A stretch of 55,337 bases of DNA from Thermodesulfobacteriota bacterium (GCA_028278625.1 JANQDY010000283.1:1-55337), one strand, 5' to 3'; shown: positions 14,705-23,671, counted from the stretch's first letter. Notes: a model not told the origin generated them from the sequence alone. Numbers and translations are program-made.

Positions 14705-15630
14705 GGTATCTGTTTAAACGGTTTTTCGAACGGGGCTACCGGCTTGCCTAAGCCTTTTTGATTTGTCTTACCGGTTTCTGAGGGCTTTCCGGGTGGCAGC
14801 TCCTTCAAATGCTGCTTCAGAAAGGCCCTTGCCGAATCCCAGGCTTCAATCCACCCCTCGTGCCCTTTTTTGAGCTTGTGTTCACCCCCTTTCACCAGTT
14901 GAAGCTGAACATTCTTGCCGCAATCGAGCATGGTCTTTGCCATTTCAAGGCTCTGGTCCATGGGGACCCGGGTGTCCACGTCTCCGTGGATCAGCAGAGT
15001 GGGGGCATGAATGGCGCAAGCCGAAAAAATGGGGGATTTGGCTTTCAGTCCCAGACCTTTGTCGCAGATTTCAGGGATATAGGCCTCTTTGATGCCAGGG
15101 TCGTTTGTGGTTTGGGCCCATCTTTCAAGGTCGGTAACCGGGAAAAAGGCGACCACGGCCTTTATTTGGGGGGTCAGTCCCGCCGCAAGGAGCGCCACCT
15201 GGCCCCCTTGAGAAAACCCGAGCAGTCCGATGCGATGGGGATTGACGCCCGGCTGACGGGAGAGCCACGAAACAGCTTTAGCCACGTCGAAAGGCTGCCT
15301 GCCGCCGCAGTCATCCTCTTCACCCGTATCGGGCCACCCACGCATGGAAAGGGCCAATGCCACATATCCTTCCCGGGCCAGATGCCATGCCACGATACTC
15401 ACCTCGTCGGCGCCGTTTTCATTGGGTTCAAGCCAGCCGTGAAGCACGATAACCGCCGGATCGCTCTTCCCCGGATCATCGGGGCCGTAGAGGATTCCGG
15501 ACATGGTAATGTCATCTCCCGGAATGACGACGCGTCTACCCTCTTTCAGAATCTCCTGCCGGTCAACACAGGCACAGGGAAGGATGATGAACAGAAGAAC
15601 GAGGAGGCATGTTCCGAGTTTGGCTGGCAT
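14668..15630 (-). CDS. Exported alpha/beta hydrolase (dienelactone hydrolase-like)
   Basis: This is a serine hydrolase of unknown substrate. A hydrophobic N-terminal signal (LGTCLLVLLFIILPCAC) ends at cysteines but is a poor lipobox, so lipoprotein status is uncertain. The core shows the oxyanion segment AVIVLHGWLEPNENG, the nucleophile elbow GLLGFSQGGQVA near residue 145, the acid in LLIHGDVDTRVP near 215, and the catalytic His in GGEHKLKKG. A Pro/Lys-rich tail follows. It lies downstream of gatB in the same direction, 75 bp away. The last 12 codons overlap the end of the convergent acyl-CoA synthetase gene. Confidence 0.82.
   Translation of the reverse strand: MPAKLGTCLLVLLFIILPCACVDRQEILKEGRRVVIPGDDITMSGILYGPDDPGKSDPAVIVLHGWLEPNENGADEVSIVAWHLAREGYVALALSMRGWPDTGEEDDCGGRQPFDVAKAVSWLSRQPGVNPHRIGLLGFSQGGQVALLAAGLTPQIKAVVAFFPVTDLERWAQTTNDPGIKEAYIPEICDKGLGLKAKSPIFSACAIHAPTLLIHGDVDTRVPMDQSLEMAKTMLDCGKNVQLQLVKGGEHKLKKGHEGWIEAWDSARAFLKQHLKELPPGKPSETGKTNQKGLGKPVAPFEKPFKQIPQSPSLFDKNRL
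14741..14759 (+). terminator. Intrinsic terminator of the acyl-CoA synthetase gene
   Basis: GGCTT (14741-14745) pairs with AAGCC (14750-14754) around GCCT and is followed by TTTTT. It lies 37 bp after the plus-strand stop and inside the 3' coding end of the opposing hydrolase gene. Confidence 0.6.
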
Positions 15631-15705
15631 TAGAACCGGTCTCCGGAATGGGGGAAGGTACTCACAACCCCATGGTTTGCGGTCAGGGGGTTTATTGAAA
15701 ATTGT

Positions 15706-17160
15706 CTACAGTTCCAACTTCCGGTGAATCAGTCGGATGGCGGATTTGGGGTTGGCTTTTCCTTTGCTCATCCGCATTACTTGACCCACCAAAAAATCGA
15801 CGGGTTTTAAGTTCCCTTCCTTTATTTGAGAGACCACTTTGGGATTCTCCATCAAGACGTTATCCACCAGTGTTTCCAACTGGCCTTCGTCCTTAATGGG
15901 TGTTAGCCCCTTTCTGTCAATGATGGCTTTCGGATCTTCTCCTGTTTTGAACATATCGTCCAGGATCTCTCTGCCGATAACGGCGGTCACCTCTCCCCGG
16001 CTTACGAGATTCACCAGTTCCGCACAGTTCAACGGTTCGATGGGGCATTCCTTGACGGTGGATGAGGCTTCTTTTAGGAGCCTGAAAAGCTCCTTGATAA
16101 TCCAGTGACTCAGTTTCCTGGGATCTTCAGCGTGGGGAACACAGGCGGTGAAGTAATCAGAGATATCCCTGTCCTTGGTCAGGATCAGGGCGTCGTCTCT
16201 GGGAATATCATAGGCATCCATGATCCTTTTAACCCGTTCATGGGGAAGTTCCGGAAGTCTGTTTCTGATATCGGCGATGAATTTCTCGTCAAGACTTACT
16301 TCCAAGAGATCCGGATCCGGAAAATACCGATAGTCGGGAGCGTCCTCCTTGCTCCGCATGGGGAGGGTGATCCGTTTCATCTCGTCAAACAGGAGCGTTT
16401 CCTGCTGGATGGTGCCGCCGGATTCAAGGATTTCCGCCTGACGGTTCATCTCAAATGACAGTGCTTCCATCATGAACCGGAAAGATGACATGTTTTTCAC
16501 CTCGGTCCGGTTGTTGAACAGGGTTGCCCCTTTGGGGCGGATGGAGACATTCACATCACAGCGAAGCTGTCCTTTTTCCATTTTGCACTCGCTGATGCCG
16601 ATATAACGGAGAATCTGCCGCAGTTTTTCAAGATAGGCCCTCGCTTCCTGAACGGAACGGAGAGGATTGCGCTCGTGGTCCCCGACAATTTCAAGGAGCG
16701 GCACGCTGGATCGGTTGTAATCCACCAGGCTGTAGTCGGCATCATCAAATGAATCGGAGGAATGGACCAGTTTTCCCGCATCCTCTTCAAGATGGATCCG
16801 CTTAATCCCCACGGGGTATGGTTTGCCGTCATCTCCGGTGATTTCCAGATGACCGTTTTCACAGAAAGGGCGTTCATACTGGGATATCTGATATCCCTTT
16901 GGCAAATCCGGATAGAAATAGTTCTTTCGGGCGAATCGCGACCTAGGATTGACAATGCAGTTGAGGGCCACCCCTGCCCGGATGGCATATTCCACGGCCC
17001 TTTTGTTCATCACCGGAAGCGCTCCCGGCTGGCCCGTGCAAACCGGACAGATTTCAGTGTTTGGAGGAATGTCGTAGGCAACGCGGCAACCGCAGAAGAG
17101 TTTGGTTTCGGTTTTTAACTCCACGTGTGTTTCAAAACAGATAATGGCATCATATTCCAT
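15706..17160 (-). CDS. gatB: Asp-tRNA(Asn)/Glu-tRNA(Gln) amidotransferase subunit B
   Basis: GatB is the kinase/tRNA-binding subunit of GatCAB: it activates the side chain of mischarged Asp-tRNA(Asn) or Glu-tRNA(Gln), and ammonia from GatA completes the amidation. The protein opens with ICFETHVELKTETKLFCGC, carries the CPVCTGQPGALPVMN signature with CGC/CPVC zinc-ligand cysteines near residues 22-42, then KNYFYPDLPKGYQISQYE and DAPDYRYFPDPDL. The C-terminal YqeY-like tail domain ends LVGQVMRMSKGKANPKSA. The 484-residue length is full. Start is ATG 17160. It is the third gene of the aspS-gatC, gatA, gatB operon. Confidence 0.97.
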   Translation of the reverse strand: MEYDAIICFETHVELKTETKLFCGCRVAYDIPPNTEICPVCTGQPGALPVMNKRAVEYAIRAGVALNCIVNPRSRFARKNYFYPDLPKGYQISQYERPFCENGHLEITGDDGKPYPVGIKRIHLEEDAGKLVHSSDSFDDADYSLVDYNRSSVPLLEIVGDHERNPLRSVQEARAYLEKLRQILRYIGISECKMEKGQLRCDVNVSIRPKGATLFNNRTEVKNMSSFRFMMEALSFEMNRQAEILESGGTIQQETLLFDEMKRITLPMRSKEDAPDYRYFPDPDLLEVSLDEKFIADIRNRLPELPHERVKRIMDAYDIPRDDALILTKDRDISDYFTACVPHAEDPRKLSHWIIKELFRLLKEASSTVKECPIEPLNCAELVNLVSRGEVTAVIGREILDDMFKTGEDPKAIIDRKGLTPIKDEGQLETLVDNVLMENPKVVSQIKEGNLKPVDFLVGQVMRMSKGKANPKSAIRLIHRKLEL

Positions 17161-17201
17161 TGTTTGATTCCTGATTCAGTAGGGATTATCCTTGGCCATG
17201 T

Positions 17202-18659
17202 TTAATCCTTTTTAGACAGCAACTCGTAAGCGGCCCCGGCTTGAAGAACCATCTCTTCATCAAACGGTTTTCCGATGATTTGAAGTCCCACGGGAAGACC
17301 GTCTATACTGCCGCAGGGAAGGCTCATGCCCGGATTTCCCGCCAGGTTGAGGGAGACCGTATAGATATCCACCAAATACATCTGCAAGGGGTCGGTCATT
17401 TTCTCGCCCAGGTCAAAAGGGAGGCAGGGGGAAACCGGGGTCACGATGCAGTCCACTTCCTTGAATGCCTCGTCAAAATCGGACTTGATCAAGGCTCTGG
17501 CTTTTTGCGCTTTCAGGTAATAGGCATCGTAGTAGCCCGCGGAAAGCACATAGGTTCCCAGCATGATGCGCCGTTTCACTTCAGTACCGAAACCGGTGGT
17601 TCGCGTTTTGCGATACATTTCCAGACAGTCGCTTTCCGCCTCCGCTTTCCTGAAACCGTATTTGACACCGTCAAAACGCGCCAGATTGCTGCTTGCTTCT
17701 GCGGTTGCGATGAGATAGTAGGCGCCAATGGCATAGGGGCTGTTTGGCAGGCTGATGGAAACCACGCTGGCGCCGTTTCTTTCCAGAAGAGTGACCGCGG
17801 CAAGGACCTTTTCCTTGATGCGCGGATCGAGTCCTTCCCTGAAAAACTCCTCGGGTATCCCGATTCGAACGCCGTCGATCCCCTTCTTGAGGGCGTTCAT
17901 AAAATCCGGCTTTTCAACACTGGCGGAAGTGGTATCCAGCGGATCGTACCCGGAAACAACATTCAGCATCATGGCGCAGTCTGCCACTGATTTTCCGATG
18001 GTACCGATCTGGTCCAGCGAGGAGGCATATGCGATGAGACCGTAACGGCTGACCCTTCCGTAAGTGGGTTTGATACCTGCGACGCCGCAGAAAGCGCACG
18101 GCTGACGAATGGACCCTCCCGTATCCGTTCCCAGGGCAAGAATGCTTTCACCGGCTTTAACCGCCGCGGCGGAACCGCCGCTGGAACCGCCTGCCACCTT
18201 TCCCAAGTCGTTGGGATTTCTGGTGGGGCCCGCAATGCTGTTTTCCGTGGATGAGCCCATGGCAAATTCGTCCATGTTGGCTTTTCCCACCAAAACCGCC
18301 CCGGCATCCAGTATCTTCTGAAATGCGGTGGCATTATAGGTGGGAACAAAGTTTTCAAGGATCCTGGAACCACAGGTGGTTCTGATCCCTTTTGTACACA
18401 GAACATCCTTGACGGCGACGGGGATGCCGCTGAGAAGTGGAATGTCACCACCCTCCCGAAACCTCGCGTCGGCCAGGGCAGCCTGTTCAAAGGCCGTTTT
18501 CCGGGTAGTGGTAACAAAGGCGTTTACGGATTGTTCTCTTTCATCAATTCTTCTGAAGACGGATTCGGTGATTTCCCGGGAGCTGACCTCTCCCCGCCTC
18601 AATAACCGGGCCAGTTCCATTGCGCTTTTATCGCACAGATCCGTGGCTTGATGTTCCAA
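17202..18659 (-). CDS. gatA: Asp-tRNA(Asn)/Glu-tRNA(Gln) amidotransferase subunit A
   Basis: GatA hydrolyses glutamine and channels the ammonia to GatB. The amidase-signature Ser-cisSer-Lys site is visible: Lys in GIPVAVKDVLCTKG near residue 77, and VAGGSSGGSAAAVKAG with DTGGSIRQPCAFCG near 150-180. I place the start at TTG 18659, because GGAAGG lies 8 nt upstream and the resulting 485 residues equal the usual length. A frame open to 18707 would overlap the gatC part by over 40 bp. The proposed start is 4 bp after the fused aspS-gatC stop, indicating tight coupling. Confidence 0.95.
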   Translation of the reverse strand: MEHQATDLCDKSAMELARLLRRGEVSSREITESVFRRIDEREQSVNAFVTTTRKTAFEQAALADARFREGGDIPLLSGIPVAVKDVLCTKGIRTTCGSRILENFVPTYNATAFQKILDAGAVLVGKANMDEFAMGSSTENSIAGPTRNPNDLGKVAGGSSGGSAAAVKAGESILALGTDTGGSIRQPCAFCGVAGIKPTYGRVSRYGLIAYASSLDQIGTIGKSVADCAMMLNVVSGYDPLDTTSASVEKPDFMNALKKGIDGVRIGIPEEFFREGLDPRIKEKVLAAVTLLERNGASVVSISLPNSPYAIGAYYLIATAEASSNLARFDGVKYGFRKAEAESDCLEMYRKTRTTGFGTEVKRRIMLGTYVLSAGYYDAYYLKAQKARALIKSDFDEAFKEVDCIVTPVSPCLPFDLGEKMTDPLQMYLVDIYTVSLNLAGNPGMSLPCGSIDGLPVGLQIIGKPFDEEMVLQAGAAYELLSKKD

Positions 18660-18663
18660 TAGT

Positions 18664-20838
18664 CTAACCTTCCAGTATTTTGGGTACCTTGTAGTAGTTT
18701 CCTTCACGCATGGGAGCGTTTTTGAGCAGGGGTTCCGTCTCCTTGGGGCCCATGGGTCGGTCGTCCCGCCAGACGTTTTCCATTTGGAGGACGTGGCTCA
18801 TGGGAGATACGTTGTCCGTATCCAGATCTTTAAGGGATGCCACGTAGTTCAAAATGGAATTGAGGTCTTTTTGAAAGAATGCACTTTCCTCATCGGTGAG
18901 GTCCAGTCTTGCCAGCCGGGCCACATGAGCGACCTCTTCTCTGGATATCATTTCGGCAACAGGTCTCGATGCTCTCGTTTCATCGTGGGAGGGGGAGGCC
19001 TGCGTCTGATCAACGGGCCCTGTCTGTGTCTCCTCCGTTTGTACCTTCAGGGCAAGTTCCTCTAATTGATGGCTGTCCGCCGTTGACGGGGCTTCCGTAA
19101 GGGGGCAGTAGGCCTTCCGGTTTTTGGGAAAGGGAATGACATCCCGAATAGAGCGCGTTTTGAGGATCATGGCGATAACACGGTCCAACCCCAGGGCAAG
19201 CCCGCCGTGGGGGGGCGTTCCGTATTCCAGCGCTTTCAGGAAGAATCCGAATTTGGCGGATGCCTCTTCACGGCTTAATCCCAGCGCTTGAAAAACCTTC
19301 TTCTGAACATCCATGCGGTGAATACGAATGCTGCCGCCTCCCAGCTCTTCGCCGTTCATCACCAGGTCATATGCCCTTGAATTGAGCTTGAGCAGTGCAT
19401 TGGTGTCCCCGGGGTCGAAATCGGTCCGGTCCGGCATGGTGAAGGGATGGTGCTGCGAGCCGATCTGGTTGTCCTTCAATTCAAAGAGGGGAAAATCCGT
19501 CACCCACAAGGGTTTCCAAACATCTTCGGGAATGAGGTTCAACCGATTGGCCACGTGGATGCGGAGCCTCCCCAGCACTTTCTTCACCAGATCGCCCGAT
19601 GGGTCGGCGATCATCATGAGAACGTCCCCGTCTTGAGCTTTAAACCGATCCATCAGCGCCGCCTGTTCCGCGGGGCTGAAAAACTGAACAATATTGGATT
19701 GGAGGTTTCCCTCGGCCACCTTCATCCAGGTGAGCCCCCTTGCCCCAAATTGCGGCACGATCCGCTGTGCATAATCGTTTTGAAGAATGTTCTTGCTGAG
19801 CAATCCCCCCCGGTCCCTTACTGAAAACCCTCTGATTTCCCCACCCTTGTCGATGATCTGACGGAATATGGCGTATCCCGTATCCTGGAAAATATCGGTG
19901 ACATTCTCGAAAGCCATTTGGAAGCGAAGATCGGGGCGGTCCGTCCCGTATCGGTCCATGGCTGTTTCATAGGTCATTCGGGGAAAGGGCCCATTTAGAT
20001 GGATTCCCCCGATGGCAAACAGCTTAACGGTCAGCGCCTCAAGGGTTTCATAAATGAACTCCTCGTCAATGAAAGACGCTTCCAGGTCCAGTTGAGTGAA
20101 TTCCGGTTGCCGATTGGGCCTCAAATCTTCATCGCGAAAACATCTGGCGATCTGAAAATACCGGTCCATGCCGCCGATCATGAGGATCTGTTTAAACAGC
20201 TGCGGTGACTGGGGCAATGCATAGAATCTGCCGTGATGAACCCTGCTGGGAACCAGATAATCCCTTGCGCCCTCGGGGGTGCTTCGGGTCAAAAACGGCG
20301 TTTCCACCTCAATGAAATTCAGGGTGTGCAGGTGGTCCCGAATAGACTTGATGATCTGATATCGCTTCTGAAAAGTCTCCTGGACGGATGGGCGGCGCAG
20401 ATCCAGGTATCGGTATCTGAGCCTGATTTCCTCATCAACATTCTCGGGACTGGCCTGGATCTCTTCGCCAAATACCATTGCTTTCTCGCTGATCTGAAAG
20501 GGTAGGGATTTGGATTCCGACAGGACTACCAGGTCCGTTGCCATGACTTCGATGCTTCCCGTTCTGATTGCCGGATTTTCGGCGTTCTTGTCTCTTTTGA
20601 TCACAAGGCCTTCTATTTGAATGACATACTCTTCCCGAATGAGGGTCGCCGCCTCATAACTGGCCTTGTCCTTCTGGGGGTCAAAAACCACCTGAATGAT
20701 ACCGCTGACATCCCTCAGGTGAAAAAACAGTATGTTGCCGTGGTCCCTTATGGCGTCAACCCATCCCATGAGGAGTACCGACTTTCCCGGACGGGAATCG
20801 GTCAGGGCGCCGCAATAGGTTCTCTGTTTCCAGGTCAT
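18664..20838 (-). CDS. aspS-gatC: Aspartyl-tRNA synthetase fused to GatC
   Basis: Residues 1 to about 590 are a complete bacterial-type AspRS: OB fold (VLLMGWVDAIRDHGNILFF), motif 2 (ARCFRDEDLRPNRQPEFTQ), GAD insertion, and motif 3 (GGLALGLDRVIAMI). A low-complexity linker of about 35 residues rich in T, Q, E and S follows. The last 95 residues are full GatC (EVAHVARLARLDLTDEE to NYYKVPKILEG). AspRS with GatCAB makes Asn-tRNA(Asn) by transamidation, so the fusion ties the mischarging enzyme to its amidotransferase. ATG 20838 follows GGGG and matches the normal AspRS N-terminus; the frame runs 18 codons further upstream. There is no stop or frameshift in the linker. Confidence 0.95.
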   Translation of the reverse strand: MTWKQRTYCGALTDSRPGKSVLLMGWVDAIRDHGNILFFHLRDVSGIIQVVFDPQKDKASYEAATLIREEYVIQIEGLVIKRDKNAENPAIRTGSIEVMATDLVVLSESKSLPFQISEKAMVFGEEIQASPENVDEEIRLRYRYLDLRRPSVQETFQKRYQIIKSIRDHLHTLNFIEVETPFLTRSTPEGARDYLVPSRVHHGRFYALPQSPQLFKQILMIGGMDRYFQIARCFRDEDLRPNRQPEFTQLDLEASFIDEEFIYETLEALTVKLFAIGGIHLNGPFPRMTYETAMDRYGTDRPDLRFQMAFENVTDIFQDTGYAIFRQIIDKGGEIRGFSVRDRGGLLSKNILQNDYAQRIVPQFGARGLTWMKVAEGNLQSNIVQFFSPAEQAALMDRFKAQDGDVLMMIADPSGDLVKKVLGRLRIHVANRLNLIPEDVWKPLWVTDFPLFELKDNQIGSQHHPFTMPDRTDFDPGDTNALLKLNSRAYDLVMNGEELGGGSIRIHRMDVQKKVFQALGLSREEASAKFGFFLKALEYGTPPHGGLALGLDRVIAMILKTRSIRDVIPFPKNRKAYCPLTEAPSTADSHQLEELALKVQTEETQTGPVDQTQASPSHDETRASRPVAEMISREEVAHVARLARLDLTDEESAFFQKDLNSILNYVASLKDLDTDNVSPMSHVLQMENVWRDDRPMGPKETEPLLKNAPMREGNYYKVPKILEG

Positions 20839-20900
20839 CAAAATCCCCTGTTGGCTTCTGCCCATTGACTGACAGAGGCGAAATGTGTTCAACTGACGCT

Positions 20901-20964
20901 CTCTAGAATTTCACTAGAGATGAATGAAATCCATCTTTATAGTTTAGATAGTTATATTAGTCAA
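20901..20964 (-). promoter_or_regulatory. Promoter and leader inverted repeat of the aspS-gatC/gatA/gatB operon
   Basis: On the minus strand TTGACT (20959-20964), a 17-bp spacer and TATAAA (20936-20941) form a strong promoter; transcription would begin near 20929. The leader contains CTCTAG-TGAAATT-CTAGAG (20901-20919), a 6-bp hairpin or operator. No T-box features are visible. Confidence 0.65.
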
Positions 20965-21024
20965 CTGTGCTCAAAGGCTTTTTTTTGAACCGTTGAAAGA
21001 GTGTGGGTGCAGCGGGTGTTTTAG

Positions 21025-21948
21025 ATGCATATCGTTAACACGATCATACCGATTTTTGTGCTGATAGTGCTGGGTTGGCTCGCGGGACAACGGGGTTTTC
21101 TACCCGCCACATTCATGGGGCCCGCAAACCGGCTGGTTTTCTATCTGGCAATTCCGGCCATGATTTTCAGGGCCATTTCAAAAACCGACTTTCATGCGGA
21201 ATTTGATCCCCTGGTGGTGATCGGAACCCTGTCGGCAATCATCATCGTCTTTGCCCTGGCTTGGGGAATCTGTTTTCTGGTGCACTTTGACCGTGGCGGA
21301 CGGGGAACATTCATTCAAAGCGCTTTCCACGGCAATTTGGGCTACGTTGGGTTCGCTGTGGCATTCTATTTTCTGGGGGCCCAGGGGCTTGCCCGGGCCA
21401 GCATTATCGCCTCCTTTGTCATTCTGCTTCAGAATCCGCTGGCGGTTTTCGTGTTGCAGCTGTTTTCCGTCAAGGGTCGAAGTCATCTGCAACATATCGG
21501 CTCCCTGTGTCTGACCGTCATCACAAACCCCGTCATTATTTCAGGTACCGCGGGGATGCTGTTTTCCATTTTTGCCATCCCCGTTCCGTTGGTTATCGGC
21601 AGGAGCCTGGATATTCTGAGCAGCCTTGCCCTGCCCCTGGCACTGCTGACCATCGGCGGTTCCATTTCGTTTTCCTTTATGCGTGCCAGAATGGGGGTTA
21701 TACTGCTGGCGTGTTTGCTGAAATTGATGGTGCTGCCGACGATTGGCCTGGTGATTTTCAATCTTCTGGGCCTTGCCACGGAAAGCTATCTGCCGGGAAT
21801 CATTCTGTTGTCGACGCCAACCGCAACCGTCACCTATGTGATGGCCAGGGAAATGAAAGGGGATCCTGATTTTGCCAATGCGGCCATCTCTTTTTGTACG
21901 ATTCTATCAGCCGGTACCTTTATTTTCTGGTTGGCTCTCGTTCCATGA
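21025..21948 (+). CDS. AEC-family transporter
   Basis: This is an inner-membrane carrier of the auxin efflux carrier family, 307 residues with about ten helices. Bacterial members often export malonate, malate or related acids; the substrate here is unknown. It opens IVNTIIPIFVLIVLGWLAGQ, has GNLGYVGFAVAFYFLG in the conserved central region, and ends with STPTATVTYVMAREMKGD, the crossover motif region of the second repeat, followed by a last helix. The ribosome site is weak. It is divergent from the aspS-gatC operon. Confidence 0.88.
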   Translation: MHIVNTIIPIFVLIVLGWLAGQRGFLPATFMGPANRLVFYLAIPAMIFRAISKTDFHAEFDPLVVIGTLSAIIIVFALAWGICFLVHFDRGGRGTFIQSAFHGNLGYVGFAVAFYFLGAQGLARASIIASFVILLQNPLAVFVLQLFSVKGRSHLQHIGSLCLTVITNPVIISGTAGMLFSIFAIPVPLVIGRSLDILSSLALPLALLTIGGSISFSFMRARMGVILLACLLKLMVLPTIGLVIFNLLGLATESYLPGIILLSTPTATVTYVMAREMKGDPDFANAAISFCTILSAGTFIFWLALVP

Positions 21949-22029
21949 GATTTGTTTTCGTTACAACCAATTATTGAATCTTAGGGATCAATTCTTAAAA
22001 ATTTGACGCAATTCCGGCTTCCGTGGTAA

Positions 22030-22242
22030 AGTTCAAAAAAGGAAGCCATCAATAGTTTCTCCATTGCTATTGACATGAACCCTCGCTCGACAAGGAATTA
22101 TTACGGGAGATCCGTTGCCTGGGCTGAGGTGGGGGACGTGAAAATGGCCATCAATGATGCACAGATGGCCCATGATCTCAATCCGGACAGTGAGAAATAC
22201 GAAGATCTCGTTTTCAAACTGAAACGGAAAAGGAAAAGATGA
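22030..22242 (+). pseudogene. Remnant of a TPR-repeat gene
   Basis: A short frame after an in-frame stop encodes a typical TPR unit: EAINSFSIAIDMNPRST then NYYGRSVAWAEVGD and AINDAQMAHDLNPDSEKY, ending in a lysine/arginine tail. No start with a ribosome site and no upstream TPR copies are present; the first ATG is at 22075, giving 55 residues. It looks like the 3' end of a larger TPR gene whose 5' part has been lost. A small intact protein is possible but less likely. Confidence 0.55.
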
Positions 22243-22282
22243 ATGAAAACGCCGCCTTTAACCATGGAAAGGAGGACTTGTC

Positions 22283-22576
22283 ATGAAAGCAGGCATTATT
22301 TTTGGAGGTACAGGTCCGATTCTGATTTTAACCAGTTATGAATCCTTTAAAGATCCAAAGTTTGTGGCGAAACTGGCGGCCAAAGGGATCAAGAAATTCA
22401 TTGCATCGGAGGTCCCGGTGGAAAGCGTCAAACGAAAATACGGCAAACATTTTGATGTGGTGATGGGAGATTTGAGACAATCGGATGATTTGCGGGTAAT
22501 GGACTATGATGGACACAACGTTTTTTACAATTTCCCTTTTTCAGAAATGGAAAAGCCGGTTTATCATGAAGTGTAG
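22283..22576 (+). CDS. Small conserved protein, function unknown
   Basis: This is a 97-residue soluble protein without signal or membrane segment. It has a strong ribosome site (AAAGGAGG) before ATG 22283, so it is surely translated. The sequence opens MKAGIIFGGTGPILILTSYE and includes KLAAKGIKKFIASEVPVE and FDVVMGDLRQSDDLRVMDYD. I recall similar short proteins in Desulfobacterota genomes but no function. It precedes the UspA-type gene by 166 bp that contain a strong hairpin; co-transcription is possible. Confidence 0.75.
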   Translation: MKAGIIFGGTGPILILTSYESFKDPKFVAKLAAKGIKKFIASEVPVESVKRKYGKHFDVVMGDLRQSDDLRVMDYDGHNVFYNFPFSEMEKPVYHEV

Positions 22577-22656
22577 GCCAGAAATACACAATTTGCCAGA
22601 TTTTCGAAAGATCAATGCTTTTCTTGATGGACATTTTTTCGGTTAAAGGCGGTTTC

Positions 22657-22697
22657 GGCAACCGGCATTCCCTGGTGTTGGGGAAATGCCGGTTGTC
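22657..22697 (+). promoter_or_regulatory. Strong hairpin upstream of the UspA gene
   Basis: CAACCGGCATT (22659-22669) pairs perfectly with AATGCCGGTTG (22685-22695); three further C-G pairs extend the stem after one bulged A. No U run follows. It may end the preceding transcript, be an RNA-processing or stability element in the usp leader, or both. Confidence 0.5.
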
Positions 22698-22742
22698 CCA
22701 TTCCAGAAAAATTGTGATAGAACTGGAAAGGAGGTGTTTGAC

Positions 22743-23657
22743 ATGAAAATTGAGATTGGAACGATTGTTTGCACCACGGATTTTTCAGATTTTTCAAATC
22801 GCGCCATCTCTTATGGTGTGGCTTTGGCAAAAGAGTTCGACGCAAAACTCTATCTATGCCATGTGATCGATTTGAGCTCTGTTGCAATGTACGGTGAAGG
22901 ATTCTCAGATCCACTCATGCTGGAATCCAAAATCACGGACTATGCACATCAGCACTTGAACGAGTTGATCGGGGATACGGATATTGAGTGGGAATCTCTC
23001 ACATCGGTGGGGCATACGGCGGATGAGATTGCACTCATCGCCAAAGAAAAGGGTGCGGATCTGGTGGTATCCGCCACACACGGCCGTTCCGGACTCAAAC
23101 GCCTGGTCCTGGGATCGGTAACGGAACGATTAATGCGGACACTTCCTTGTCCAATGTACATTGTGCGTAACCTTGAGAGGGAGCCGGCGGGACCCGCCAT
23201 GGCCGAGATGACCCTTAAGAAAATCCTTGTGGGATGTGATTTTTCCACGGATTCGGATCTGGCAATGCAATATGCACTGAGCCTGGCTCAGGAGTTTCAG
23301 ACGGAGTTGTATCTGGTCCATGTGCTTGAACCATCCGTTTACAGGGACATGATGTCAACCCAAGGGGGAAAATCCGAATCCCACAGGAAAGGGTTGCGAG
23401 AGAAACTGACACGGAAACTGAACGACATGGTTTCGGAAGAGGCAAAACAATGGTGCAAGCCGGAAACGGTGCTTCTGGCAGGCCACCCTTCAGATGAGCT
23501 TACCAAATATGCCGTGGTACATGAAATGGACTTGATTGTTCTGGGGATTCGAGGGCACAGCGTAATAGAATCTCTGTTGGTCGGTTCAACCACGGACCGG
23601 GTCGTTCGCCAGGCACCTTGCCCGGTGTTGTCCGTAAGACCCAAAGCGCAGGCGTGA
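22743..23657 (+). CDS. Tandem-domain universal stress protein (UspA family)
   Basis: This is a cytosolic stress protein with two Usp domains in one chain, 304 residues. Domain 1 (residues 1-145) opens TIVCTTDFSDFSNRAISYGV and carries the ATP-binding signature THGRSGLKRLVLGSVTERL. Domain 2 (about 155-304) opens KKILVGCDFSTDSDLAMQYA and carries GIRGHSVIESLLVGSTTDR. Both keep the G-2x-G-9x-[ST] pattern, so both may bind ATP. ATG 22743 follows AAAGGAGG at normal spacing. A strong bidirectional terminator follows. Confidence 0.93.
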   Translation: MKIEIGTIVCTTDFSDFSNRAISYGVALAKEFDAKLYLCHVIDLSSVAMYGEGFSDPLMLESKITDYAHQHLNELIGDTDIEWESLTSVGHTADEIALIAKEKGADLVVSATHGRSGLKRLVLGSVTERLMRTLPCPMYIVRNLEREPAGPAMAEMTLKKILVGCDFSTDSDLAMQYALSLAQEFQTELYLVHVLEPSVYRDMMSTQGGKSESHRKGLREKLTRKLNDMVSEEAKQWCKPETVLLAGHPSDELTKYAVVHEMDLIVLGIRGHSVIESLLVGSTTDRVVRQAPCPVLSVRPKAQA

Positions 23658-23671
23658 AAGCCTGAAAAAAG

